The notes under the pieces: generated by a model
Databases searched by the model: none
The model's input: the letters and a program-made list of their open reading frames with translations, nothing else
What the model was told of the DNA's origin: nothing
Source of the DNA: Psychrobacillus sp042944905
GTDB lineage: Bacteria > Bacillota > Bacilli > Bacillales_A > Planococcaceae
Direction: 5' to 3'
DNA: 64,000 nucleotides
Assembly (NCBI RefSeq): GCF_042944905.1
Contig: NZ_CP168496.1
Coordinates: forward strand, 3,658,001 to 3,722,000
Made by a program: the position numbers and the translations under genes
Shown: positions 42,953 through 51,295 of the stretch, piece after piece
Layout: every line of letters starts with the position of its first letter
Position numbering within the stretch: the stretch's first letter is position 1

Positions 42953-44397
42953 TAGAGCACCTCCCCAAATCCTGTATAATGTAAGTTACCGCACCAACAC
43001 AACAGACAGGAGAGATGCCCTTATGTCCATTGTACGACAACAAAGTCTATTTGACATCCATGAATTATACGAAAAGGAGCCTAGCTGTGTAATGCCATTT
43101 TTCAACGTTAAACCTAGAATCTATCTGGGTTTTATTCAAGAAACAGACAAATGCAGGCGCCCCAAAAGAATTAAATTATGGCGCTATAGTCTACTCGCTC
43201 GTGTGGGGGAGCGAATTGGGATGATCAAATATCTTGTAAAACGTCTGATGAATGATCCCTTTTTTCGTTTGAACTGCGGGTTTCTACATTCAGATACTTT
43301 GCCATCTGAATCCTCTTATTTGCGAATGATTACCCTCATTAGTGAATCGGATGCGATGACATGCATTCATGACGAGCCCATTTTACTTGCAATGGAAGAA
43401 GAACATATTATAGAAGAAAACATTGCCATCGGTGCGACTCATTTCGAAGAGCGAGATCGTGCAACAGACCCGAAAGGAAAGCCAACGCCTAAAAAGCGGG
43501 TGCGAAAACCAAAAGCGCAACGTGAACAATGGTTAAAAGATAAACAAGCCGAAGAGGAAGCACGTTCAAATTATGAAAAGGAAATTGTCCATCAACTGTC
43601 TGAGTCTGCAGAAACACTGTACAAAGAAGCCCCAATCGACCCTAAATGGGCATCAAGAAAAACAGTGGGGAAAAAAACATGTTTTGGTTTGGTTATAAAG
43701 CCCATTTAGCTGTCAGTACGAATAGCCAATTTATCTTGGCGGGATTTATGACGTCTGGTAATTTAAACGACGGAAAGGCTGCCATTCTATTACTCGAGAA
43801 AATCGAGCGAGATGTACCAGTCCAGTTTAACGCTGGTCTTTTAGATGCCGGCTATGATTATGAGCCAAACTATCAACAATTGAACAAGCAAAACCTACAA
43901 GTTGTAATCCCATATAATCGCAGGAACGAAGGAGAACTCTTCGGTTACGATGAGCATTTCACACCGATATGTGTCCTAAAACATGCTTATCGATACGATA
44001 GCTTCAATCCAAAATACAAACACTCAAATAATACATGACCGAAAGATTGTGCAACCTGTCCCTTACATCACGATTCACTTTGTCGAAAAACTTATAAAAT
44101 CAGGCAGTCTAAGGACATCCGGAAATACAACTTCCCAGCCAGAGGTTCAAGAAAAGGGAAGAACTATACAAAGAACGTACTGCTGTCGAACTTGTGAATA
44201 CACACTTAAAAGAGTTCTTTGGACTCAACAATGTTCGTCGTCGAACCGGAAAGAAAGCAAAGTTGCACTACCAATTGGTGACGTCAATTCATAATGCTTC
44301 CAATTTAACCAAGGAAGGAAGCAACAATCGTTACAAGCAGCCTAAATAAATGGAAATTCCATACTAAAAAAATATAAATCATCTAGGGGCAACTCTA
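42953..44397 (+). mobile_element. Decayed IS1182-family insertion sequence
   Basis: TAGAGCACCTCCCC on the left and, inverted, TAGAGTTGCCCC on the right are plausible imperfect terminal repeats; borders are approximate. The transposase has at least three frame breaks. It sits inside the Tn7-like cargo and separates the peptide operon from the TPR gene. Confidence 0.6.
43023..44349 (+). pseudogene. IS1182-family transposase with several frameshifts
   Basis: Pieces in order are recognisable: SYLRMITLISES and the IGATHFEERDRATDPKGKP block at 43,023-43,670; after a slip in an A7 run (43,671-43,677) FWFGYKAHLAVSTNSQFI, NDGKAAILLLEKI and LLDAGYDYEPNYQQLN to about 44,000; then a third frame, and finally YKERTAVELVNTHLKEFFGL and KLHYQLVTSIHNASNLTKE before TAA at 44,347-44,349. 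Several independent indels mean the gene is dead. Confidence 0.85.
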
Positions 44398-44467
44398 AAC
44401 ATTTTTAAAAACGGTAATTATGAAATTGATTCAGTTGAATAGAATTTCCTATCTAGGGGGGAATCTT

Positions 44468-45055
44468 GTGGATTTAACTAATCTGAAGGAAGAACTTTCT
44501 TTGATAAAGGATGATATTTTTTTTGACCCATCCCAATATCTTCGCGAGAAAACTTCTAATCCTTCTAAGATTAAACAAGTTATTATTAAAGCTGAAAAAC
44601 TACTAGAACTAATAAATGAAGACAAATTAAATCGTAAAGAGGAAAAATATTTTCTTTATGGAACATTAGGGAATCTTTATAGGATTTATGATAAACCCAA
44701 AATTGCAATAAGATACTTAGAATTAAGCCTTCGGTATTCAATTGATGAAAAAAACTGCAACAGAGAAATCATATCGCTAATTCGACTTGGAGAGGCTTTA
44801 AAATATGACAATAAACTTGATAAATCATTAGAAATATTTGATGAGGCACTGATTAAAAGTACTATAAGTGCATCTAATTCATATAAAGATTTTGCTCTAC
44901 AACACAAAGGAAAATGTCTTTTAGAATTAAAAAGAGTAGAAGAAGCAATAAAATGCTTTCAAGAAGCGGTAATGCTTAGAATAGAAAAAAATAATCAATC
45001 ATTAATTGTTTCAACTTTGCATGCTTTAGATTTTGCTCGAACTATTAAGCATTAA
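44468..45055 (+). CDS. Tetratricopeptide-repeat protein
   Basis: The protein (195 residues from GTG at 44,468 behind AGGGGGG) is all helical with TPR units: FLYGTLGNLYRIYDKPKIAIRYLELSL (about 72-98), ISLIRLGEALKYDNKLDKSLEIFDEAL (about 107-133) and ALQHKGKCLLELKRVEEAIKCFQEAV (about 146-171). No catalytic or DNA-binding motif is seen. A longer ATG start 16 codons upstream has no ribosome site. It is the last gene of the Tn7-like cargo and reads toward the right end. A role as peptide receptor or as partner of the cargo operon is conceivable but unsupported. Confidence 0.8.
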   Translation: MDLTNLKEELSLIKDDIFFDPSQYLREKTSNPSKIKQVIIKAEKLLELINEDKLNRKEEKYFLYGTLGNLYRIYDKPKIAIRYLELSLRYSIDEKNCNREIISLIRLGEALKYDNKLDKSLEIFDEALIKSTISASNSYKDFALQHKGKCLLELKRVEEAIKCFQEAVMLRIEKNNQSLIVSTLHALDFARTIKH

Positions 45056-45456
45056 ACAATTATTTTGAGAAGGGCGTAGATCTCGTATAAAAAGCGAAGT
45101 AACGTAACTACAAGAGGGGAGTGAGAAGAACAAAAGTGATGTCTAAATTTAGTTCGTTGTTATACAAAAAAATGCGAAAGGTATTAGTTCAAGATATCTA
45201 ACACAATGTAGATTGTATATAAATACAATAATAAGATTTTAAAATATGTACATGCTTTTTTGTAGCTGTACAGTTGATTTTAATTTCATGGAACTATAAT
45301 AGGGAAGTAAAAGAAGAAACAGTCTTTGAGATAAAAATAAGCAATTAGTTAAATTAATCTTATTAAGTTTATTGCCAAGGATTACGCTAATCTTTAGTCT
45401 AATTACTCAGTAAATTTGCTGTAGAATTAGACATTTTTTTTGTGTTTGTTTAGTAA
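45056..45456. other. Gap between the TPR gene and the right transposon end
   Basis: No gene can be supported in these 400 bp; it is AT-rich and without a clear hairpin or repeat. Confidence 0.5.
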
Positions 45457-45568
45457 AAGTGTATGGATGTTCTTGTCTCAAAATCAATTTCCAACAAAAT
45501 TTATAACATAAAAAAGTGTTGTATGGATGTTTTTGTACAAAGTGTATGGAAGTTCTTGACCATATACA
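45457..45568. promoter_or_regulatory. Right transposon end: three TnsB-type binding sites
   Basis: AAAGTGTATGGATGTTCTTG (45,457-45,476), GTATGGATGTTTTTGTAC (45,521-45,538) and the terminal AAAGTGTATGGAAGTTCTTG (45,539-45,558) are all in the same orientation and inverse to the main left-end sites. The element ends with CCATATACA at 45,568. Confidence 0.87.
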
Positions 45569-45573
45569 TTTCC
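45569..45573. repeat. Target-site duplication, right copy
   Basis: TTTCC follows the transposon end exactly and matches 30,377-30,381. Confidence 0.92.
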
Positions 45574-45808
45574 TTGCTTCTTTTAAGCGGTTAATCGCTG
45601 CTTGTAAATCTCCTGTATATTCTAAATTTCTTGCACCAGCGTATTTAATGAAATAACGCTCATCATTTTCTATTATTCCAAAACTAATATTTCCTGAATC
45701 TTGCTGATCAAAGATAGCAAATACTTCTACTTCGTTTAGCCAATTAAAATCGTGATACTCACTTAATTCTAATGATAATTTACTAATTCCAATGAATACT
45801 TTAACCAA
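45569..45808 (-). pseudogene. Protein kinase-like gene, N-terminal part (split by the Tn7-like element)
   Basis: The frame codes VKVFIGISKLSLELSEYHDF, then ERYFIKYAGARNLEYTGD with a kinase-like lysine (residue about 59) and stops making sense at the transposon border after LKEARK. TTG at 45,808, six bases after AAGGAG, is the likely start. It joins in frame with 29,750-30,376. In the present arrangement the frame runs 53 codons into the transposon before a stop. Confidence 0.85.
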
Positions 45809-45987
45809 ATTATGCTCCTTCATTGAGCTTACGTAGTTTATAGAGGGATGATACGTTCACTCAAAATTGATATACCTCTAAAATGTTTGATAAATTTTTC
45901 ATATAACATCACACCTTTCAATATACCGATCATTAGTGAAATATTTGAATACTGAATATTCTTATAGTAATTGTACAATAAATACCA

Positions 45988-46025
45988 AAAGCCGACACTA
46001 ATAAAAAACTTTAGTATCGGCTTTC
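45988..46025. terminator. Terminator hairpin after the DJ-1/PfpI gene
   Basis: AAAGCCGACACTA pairs with TAGTATCGGCTTT around ATAAAAAACTT, with T-rich sequence on both sides. It lies 49 bp past the stop of the minus-strand gene. Confidence 0.7.
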
Positions 46026-46073
46026 ATTTTTAATTAATTCTTCGTGACACAAGGAACGATTACTTTCTTTGCC

Positions 46074-46664
46074 TTAAACAAATCCCATAAGGTCTTTTAC
46101 ATGCTTTACATTCTCTTTAGATGTCAGCATTTCCAGTAATAAAAAGGCAACATCAAAAGCCGTACCTGGGTTTGATGAAGTGATAATATGTCCATCTCGA
46201 ACTATACGCTCATCTTGTATATTTACTCCGAAATTCTTTAGTTGCTCTTTTCTAATATTTGTTGGATGGTTGTAGGTAGTGGCATTTCTACCTTCAAGAA
46301 TGCCACTTTTACCAAGAGCAAGTGATGCAACACAGATACTAGCGATTGGTTTTTGCTTTTCATGAAAATGCCTAATCACATTTAGAAACGGCTCACTAAA
46401 TGCGTCTTCATAAAACCCTGCTTCTTCAAATCCTCCTGGAATCGCTAGCGCATCAAATTCCTCTAATTGAATGTTATCAATTGTTTTTTCAGGTTCTACA
46501 ATAAAATTCCACGTGCAAGTTAATTTATTGCGAAGCCCTACTGCTACGACCTGTGTCGAACCATCACCTTCCCATTTATTCCAACCTAGCACATCTGTAA
46601 AAACACTTGCTTCTACCGCTTCAAAACCATCAGCTAATAGTAATAATATTTTTTTCATTGTCAT
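46074..46664 (-). CDS. DJ-1/PfpI family protein
   Basis: The 196-residue protein has the DJ-1 fold markers: KKILLLLADGFEAVEASVFTD with the conserved Glu, LAIPGGFEEAGFYED, and the nucleophile elbow ASICVASLALGKSG with the active cysteine near 110, followed by ATTYNHP. Such proteins act as glyoxalase III, deglycase-like or stress proteins. It is divergent from an Lrp-type regulator 133 bp away, which may control it. Confidence 0.88.
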   Translation of the reverse strand: MTMKKILLLLADGFEAVEASVFTDVLGWNKWEGDGSTQVVAVGLRNKLTCTWNFIVEPEKTIDNIQLEEFDALAIPGGFEEAGFYEDAFSEPFLNVIRHFHEKQKPIASICVASLALGKSGILEGRNATTYNHPTNIRKEQLKNFGVNIQDERIVRDGHIITSSNPGTAFDVAFLLLEMLTSKENVKHVKDLMGFV

Positions 46665-46741
46665 TCATCTCCTTATGCATCATTTTATTAGAATAAAGAG
46701 ATTTATAACATAAGATTAAAGAGGATATTTGTCCATTTAAC

Positions 46742-46780
46742 TTTATATAATAAAGAATTAAGGTTAATCTATTATATAAA
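46742..46780. promoter_or_regulatory. 39-bp palindrome in the divergent DJ-1/Lrp promoter region
   Basis: TTTATATAATA and TATTATATAAA are perfect 11-base arms around 17 bases. It ends one base before the AAAAGGTG ribosome site of the Lrp-type gene, so binding would repress that gene. Confidence 0.6.
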
Positions 46781-46797
46781 AAAAGGTGATAATACAT

Positions 46798-47235
46798 ATG
46801 GATCAAATCGACAAAAAAATTGTACAAGAATTGCAGTTGAATGCCAAAATTTTCATGAAGGAATTGGCAGAAGTTGTTCATTTATCTTCTCCAGCAGTGA
46901 TTGAGAGAGTGCGTAAACTGGAGGAGCAAAAAGTAATTGAAGGATATCACGCTTATGTTGACCTGATAAAAATGGATCGTCCGATTTGTGCCATTATTTT
47001 ATTTGAATCCAAAGACTGTAAAGCATTAGCAAATTTTTGTAATAGCCACTCAGATGTATTGGAATGTTATCGAGTAGCAGGAGAAATAAGCTATATCGTA
47101 AAAATAGCAACATACTCCGTTGAGAGTTTAGAAAAATTTATTGATGCATCGATGACCTATGGCACCCCTTCTACCAATATCGTGTTATCCTCACACACCA
47201 AAAAAGTTATCGAACCGTTTTCGGTAGAAGATTAA
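46798..47235 (+). CDS. Lrp/AsnC-family transcriptional regulator
   Basis: The protein (145 residues from ATG at 46,798; a GTG four codons earlier overlaps the AAGGTG ribosome site) has an N-terminal helix-turn-helix (MDQIDKKIVQELQLNAKIFMKELAEVVHLSSPAVIERVRKLEEQ) ending by about residue 45, and a RAM ligand-binding domain (ECYRVAGEISYIVKIATYSVESLEKFI). It probably senses an amino acid and regulates itself and perhaps the DJ-1/PfpI gene through the palindrome in front. Confidence 0.9.
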   Translation: MDQIDKKIVQELQLNAKIFMKELAEVVHLSSPAVIERVRKLEEQKVIEGYHAYVDLIKMDRPICAIILFESKDCKALANFCNSHSDVLECYRVAGEISYIVKIATYSVESLEKFIDASMTYGTPSTNIVLSSHTKKVIEPFSVED

Positions 47236-47266
47236 CAAAAAATATATAAATTTAATAAGAATGTTA

Positions 47267-47307
47267 GGTACCAGGTTCTCACTGAATATGAGTTAGAACC
47301 TGGTACC
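47267..47307. repeat. Dispersed palindromic repeat, copy 6 (best palindrome)
   Basis: GGTACCAGGTTCTCACTG and GTTAGAACCTGGTACC; the outer 13 bases of each arm pair perfectly. It lies 31 bp past the Lrp-type gene. Confidence 0.88.
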
Positions 47308-47353
47308 CAAAATTCATAAAAGAACGCACTAGATATAGCATGATTTTAAACAG

Positions 47354-47719
47354 ATGACTCATCCTATAGAAAAGGAGATGAGATCAATTATAAGAAAAAC
47401 ATTTCTTGCACTTGGAATTTTAATAACAGTTCATTCAGCGGCGACACATACCCCAACTAATACTCATACCCACCAAGAAATACCCGTCTATGCAAAGTGG
47501 GGAAAACTCGCAATAAAAGAGACACAATCAAAATATCCCAATGCAAATATTATTGACTACCTACATGAAGGAAGAGAATCTAAAGAGGATTCAACAATTG
47601 AAAAGTTTAAGCTTTGGTTAAAAGATGGTAATAACGAATTCGGCGTTTTAGTAAGAATTAAGTACACTACTAAAACTGAAAAATTGGTTAGTATTGAATT
47701 TCAAGAAGTTTCTAGATAA
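47354..47719 (+). CDS. DUF3889 family secreted protein
   Basis: The 121-residue protein has a hydrophobic signal sequence (IRKTFLALGILITVHSAATH, about 12-31) and a DUF3889 domain with IPVYAKWGKLAIKETQSKYP, NIIDYLHEGRES and FGVLVRIKYTTKTEKLVSIEF. The family is a small extracytoplasmic fold of unknown function found in Bacilli. The start is uncertain: AAAGGAG abuts an internal ATG at 47,378 too closely for normal use, and the first ATG lacks a ribosome site. Confidence 0.8.
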   Translation: MTHPIEKEMRSIIRKTFLALGILITVHSAATHTPTNTHTHQEIPVYAKWGKLAIKETQSKYPNANIIDYLHEGRESKEDSTIEKFKLWLKDGNNEFGVLVRIKYTTKTEKLVSIEFQEVSR

Positions 47720-47744
47720 ACCATCACGGTCGAGGTTAATGAAG

Positions 47745-47791
47745 GGTACCAGGTTCTCATTGAATACAGAATTGTGTCGAAACCTGGCACC
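47745..47791. repeat. Dispersed palindromic repeat, copy 7
   Basis: GGTACCAGGTTCTCATTG and GTCGAAACCTGGCACC flank AATACAGAATT. It lies 26 bp past the DUF3889 gene and 33 bp from the 3' end of the tetR relic. Confidence 0.85.
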
Positions 47792-47823
47792 CTTGGGCAT
47801 TGAAAGCTAGCCAGATGATCAAA

Positions 47824-48390
47824 TTAGATTTCTCGGAGACGATTGAGAAAAGCTAGCGCCATTTCTCTTGAGGCTTCAACGATTTCTTCGTCCGTACATT
47901 GGGTTCCGCCAGCAGCCATCACTGCCGAGTTGATACTAAGGAATGCCATTCTCACCAACAACTGCCGTGTGGGATTAGCGCCCTTACCTGCAACAAGTTC
48001 CGCCACTGTTCTAAGACTTTCACCGATATCACCACCAGAATTGGTGCTCATGTTCCGCATAACTGCAGGATTTGCATTTACGAAGCGGATGCCTCGGAGC
48101 TTGTCTACAGTTGTAGAGTCCACCCAGCGTAGCACCGCACACTCCATTAGATCAGGACCTGGCTCTTGGTTACGAACCCAGGCTAGAAGTTCTGCTACCT
48201 CGTTACTTCGGGAAGAGACGATGGACTTGACGATATCATCTTTACTTTTAAAGTGGTAGTATAGCGCAGCCTTACTAATCCCGAGTTGCTCGGCGATTTC
48301 GCGAAGCGATGTCGCCTCAAATCCTTTAGTAATAAAAAGCTCAAGTGCAACACGTTGCGCCTTCGCCTTAGTTTCACTACCTTTCCTTTT
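47824..48390 (-). pseudogene. TetR-family regulator lacking its start codon
   Basis: The frame reads ETKAKAQRVALELFITKGFE, then TSLREIAEQLGISKAALYYH and FKSKDDIVKSIV, a complete TetR helix-turn-helix, and continues without a break to FLNRLREI. Upstream of KRKGSETK the frame meets TAG after two codons and there is no ATG, GTG or TTG before residue-like position 80 (ATG at 48,147). The 5' border coincides with the 5' border of the DUF1772 fragment on the other strand, so a deletion removed the shared promoter region and this start codon. Confidence 0.82.
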
Positions 48391-48680
48391 TACTTGCTAT
48401 CGCTTTTGGGGTTGCCACGCTATTTTTTGATGGTACCGGGCTCGTTCTCGGATTCCGATGGGCTGGAGTATTTTCCTTGATCATCCTCATGTTAATCACA
48501 CTCATCGGTACTGTCCCAATTAATAAAGGCATACTAGATTGGCGATTTGATGCACCACCAAACAATTGGAAATTGCTAATTAGACGTTGGGAACGATTAG
48601 ATGTGTTTCGTTCATCCGCAGCAATCTTGGCATTTGCATTCTTCTTGGTAGCAATGGTACTGCATTTGACCGGAAATTGA
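48387..48680 (+). pseudogene. DUF1772 (anthrone oxygenase-like) membrane protein, 5' end deleted
   Basis: The open frame gives FLLAIAFGVATLFFDGTGLV, LGFRWAGVFSLIILMLITLI, GTVPINKGILDWRFDAPP and FRSSAAILAFAFFLVAMVLH, the C-terminal two thirds of a small four-helix DUF1772 protein. No N-terminal part or ribosome site is present; the frame runs straight into the opposed tetR gene. The TTG at 48,477 is unlikely to be a real start. Confidence 0.75.
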
Positions 48681-48817
48681 TATGCTGTAAAGCACTCTTC
48701 CCTGAACGGGAAACCATACTCATTTGTTCAGTCAATCCACTTAGTTTTTTTAAATGAACAACATCAAGAAAGAAGACCATTCCTAAATGGAATGATCCTT
48801 TCATTATTATTCGTATT

Positions 48818-48856
48818 TTCCTCATTGAATTCAGAATTGCATTATAATCCGGCACC
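48818..48856. repeat. Dispersed palindromic repeat, copy 8 (left arm lost)
   Basis: TTCCTCATTGAATTCAGAAT and ATTATAATCCGGCACC remain. The left GGTACCAGG is missing. Confidence 0.65.
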
Positions 48857-48947
48857 TAAAAATAAGTGCCCCTGCATTTTGCACTCTATATCGCAGGATC
48901 AATCATTTATTAGAATGACACTTTTGCAGTGTCCTCCCCAACAACGA

Positions 48948-49571
48948 TTATTCTTCACTTCTTAATCTATTCTCCATCACTTTTGCCATTTGTTGAGAAT
49001 TTATATCTTCTTCCTCACGCAATTCTTCTATGATGTTAAGATAATCCTTATCATTACGATTTTGACTCAATTTATAAGCAGCTTGAATTTCTTTCACTTT
49101 AATTTTAAATCCAACAATACCTTTTAGTTCTTTTTCTAAAACTTGAGGAGAAAGTTTTTCCCATAAAACTGGATTATCACGATGTTTTTCATATTTTAAT
49201 AGCATTGTTGTTAGTTCTTGTTTTAACTCTTCTTCATTCAAAATGCTAGCTACTCCATATATATGAACCGCTTGATAATTCCATGTTGGAACATTTTCAT
49301 GCTCATACCAAGAAGAAGAGATGTAAGCATGCGGTCCCTGGAACATAACGAGTACGTCCTCACTAGTTTCAAACGTTCTCCATTGAGGGTTTCCATAAGC
49401 CATATGTCCAGATATATAGTAATCATCACCTATTTTATTTAATCCCAAAGGTAAATGAGTCGCGATAGGTTTACCTTGTTTCGTTGTAACAATCGTTCCA
49501 AATGAATTCTCTTGCACAAAATTCCTAATTTCATCAAAATCCGTTACTTTGTAATATTTAGGTATAAACAT
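48948..49571 (-). CDS. FMN-binding PaiB-like protein
   Basis: The 207-residue protein is a PaiB-type split-barrel: MFIPKYYKVTDFDEIRNFVQ, GTIVTTKQGKPIATHLPLGL, ISGHMAYGNPQWRTF, MFQGPHAYISSSWYEHENVPTWNYQAVHIYG in successive strands, and GIVGFKIKVKEIQAAYKLSQNR near the end. PaiB acts as negative regulator of sporulation and protease genes in B. subtilis; the family also includes flavin or haem-binding proteins. ATG follows GGAGGAGTCA. Single gene. Confidence 0.9.
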   Translation of the reverse strand: MFIPKYYKVTDFDEIRNFVQENSFGTIVTTKQGKPIATHLPLGLNKIGDDYYISGHMAYGNPQWRTFETSEDVLVMFQGPHAYISSSWYEHENVPTWNYQAVHIYGVASILNEEELKQELTTMLLKYEKHRDNPVLWEKLSPQVLEKELKGIVGFKIKVKEIQAAYKLSQNRNDKDYLNIIEELREEEDINSQQMAKVMENRLRSEE

Positions 49572-49860
49572 GATTGACTCCTCCTTGATTTATCTATTGT
49601 AATATTTTCCATCATCTGAACTAATATTATAATATAAACTGACATTCGGGAAGATACAGTTTTAAATAAGTAAGGATGTTAAAGGACATCATAAATGAAA
49701 CAAACAAATCTACGATCGTAATAACTAGCATTTTATATTCTTTAATTTTAAAGTTGGTACTGAAATTCGAAAAAACTATTTGACATAGGCCGCTTGTTTT
49801 CAAAAAAGGAACCTTTCTCTTTACTATTCATTCAGCTATTTATAGGTATTGTTAAATAAT

Positions 49861-50712
49861 CTATAAATAAACAATACAACCTTTTCGTTCTAATTCACTT
49901 AACCAATTTGGTATGTTTAATTGATGATTCCATCGAAGGTCTAGACGTTCTAAACCTTCCATTTCTAACAATGACTTTGGTAATTCAACTAGATAATTAC
50001 TTCTTAGATCTATTTCTAATAAATTCTTCAATTGTGCAAACTCTTCAGGTAAAGTGGTTAATTGATTATGTCTCAAATTTAACCGTCTCAATTTTTTACA
50101 TTTATGTAACGAGCGAGGTATATCTTTTAATTGATTGTCTTCTATATCTAAAACGCGTAATAGTAACAAATCCCCTAAATTCTCCGGAAGGTTTGTGATT
50201 TGATTTTTTTTCAAATGTAATTCTTTCAAGTTTGTTATCTTGCCAATACTGTCAGGTATCTTTTTTAATTGATTATTCATTACACGTAGTTCTATAAGAT
50301 TATTCAAAGTCCCAATTTCATCTGGTAGTTCATTCAATTTATTATCACTCAGATTTAAATATTTCACTTTGATAAGCTTAGAGATTTCGGATGGAATTGT
50401 TCTCAACTTATTATTATGAAGATACAAGTAATCCTCCATATTAGTAAGAGATCCTATTTCAGGAGGTATAACATCAATTTCATTATGTCCTGCATCCAAC
50501 ATTCTAAGTTCTTTTAAATTCTTTATATCAGAGGGCATTTTACTAATTTTATTAACTGATATATTCAAAATTTCCAATCCGCTCATTGTATAGATTTCCT
50601 CAGGTATAGTTATTAAGTGGTTATCAAAAAGATTTAAATTTGTTATCTTTTTTATTGGTACATCTAATTTAGGTAAACTATCTAATTTCATATGAGGGAA
50701 ATTTAGTTCCAT
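49861..50712 (-). CDS. Leucine-rich repeat protein
   Basis: The protein (283 residues from ATG at 50,712 after GGAGGT) consists almost entirely of about eleven 23-residue leucine-rich repeats of the form LxxLxxLxLxxNxLxxLPxxIGxL, for example NLKELHLKKNQITNLPENLG. No signal peptide or membrane segment is present, so it is cytoplasmic, and no kinase, GTPase or effector domain is attached. Proteins of this type bind other proteins; the partner is unknown. A longer frame starts 13 codons upstream but without a ribosome site. Confidence 0.88.
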   Translation of the reverse strand: MELNFPHMKLDSLPKLDVPIKKITNLNLFDNHLITIPEEIYTMSGLEILNISVNKISKMPSDIKNLKELRMLDAGHNEIDVIPPEIGSLTNMEDYLYLHNNKLRTIPSEISKLIKVKYLNLSDNKLNELPDEIGTLNNLIELRVMNNQLKKIPDSIGKITNLKELHLKKNQITNLPENLGDLLLLRVLDIEDNQLKDIPRSLHKCKKLRRLNLRHNQLTTLPEEFAQLKNLLEIDLRSNYLVELPKSLLEMEGLERLDLRWNHQLNIPNWLSELERKGCIVYL

Positions 50713-50830
50713 TTGTCCACCTCCTCTTTTGTAAGTTTCAAAAAAACGCAAAATAATTCAGTGCTCTTTATAAACCATACCACAAGACTTATCTCCCCTT
50801 TGTAATATCAAAATTTATTTCTACAGTGTT

Positions 50831-50878
50831 GGTTACCGGGTTCTCATTGAATTCTGAATTGCGTTAGAATCTGGTACC
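50831..50878. repeat. Dispersed palindromic repeat, copy 9
   Basis: GGTTACCGGGTTCTCATTG and GTTAGAATCTGGTACC flank AATTCTGAATTGC. It lies about 120 bp upstream of the leucine-rich repeat gene. Confidence 0.82.
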
Positions 50879-51112
50879 CGAAATTATGTTCCCAAAAGAA
50901 GAACGAAATAAATTACCCCTAAATTGGAAGTGCAATTGAAGTAATTATATACATTGTCATTTCGCCTTTAGAAAGTTTTCTTTTCCACTTTGTTAGTTTA
51001 AGTTGCCTACAATAAATGGCGCTAGAAATGAATATTAATAAAAAAGTTAAATCATGTTTTCTATAAAGGTAATCAAATAATTAGCTCCTTTAAGGGTTTA
51101 CAATAAATGTTA

Positions 51113-51140
51113 GGTACCAGGTCCTCATTGAATTCTAAAT
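51113..51140. repeat. Dispersed palindromic repeat, copy 10 (right arm lost)
   Basis: GGTACCAGGTCCTCATTG followed by AATTCTAAAT; the expected right arm is replaced by unrelated sequence. It lies about 155 bp upstream of the DUF2225 gene. Confidence 0.7.
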
Positions 51141-51295
51141 AGGGATAGATTCCTTAATGATTCTAAAGGTATATACCGAAAAGCATATAATTGATAAAAT
51201 AGACTATAAGTAATTAAACATATTGAACGAATATATATTATTTTTAATAGAGCAAAAGAAATGATGATAAATTCAATGTAAAGGAGTTGGTTCAT

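Larger units (their letters stand above)
30382..45568. mobile_element. Tn7-like transposon, 15,187 bp, with a peptide-biosynthesis-like cargo
   Basis: Both ends read inward as TGTATATGGWCAAGAACTTC, continuing through CCAT and CACTTT with only two mismatches in 30 bp. Five-base duplications (TTTCC) flank the element exactly, and the host gene is restored in frame on removal. It encodes TnsA (truncated), TnsB, TnsC and one TniQ in the order expected for Tn7-like elements, followed by cargo on the minus strand, a decayed IS1182 and a TPR gene. No CRISPR array or Cas gene is present, so target choice must depend on TniQ or another protein. Confidence 0.93.

Noticed and set aside
43983..44294. Separate small protein in the IS1182 region
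   Set aside because: The frame is an out-of-phase shadow; the adjacent frame holds recognisable transposase C-terminal sequence (YKERTAVELVNTHLKEFFGL).
30382..45568. CRISPR-associated transposon
   Set aside because: tnsA, tnsB, tnsC and tniQ suggested it, but I find no cas gene, no repeat-spacer array and no Cas12k- or Cascade-like protein between the ends.
29750..45823. Two independent small genes at the transposon borders
   Set aside because: Their frames join exactly over the TTTCC duplication into one kinase-like protein, so they are halves of a split gene.
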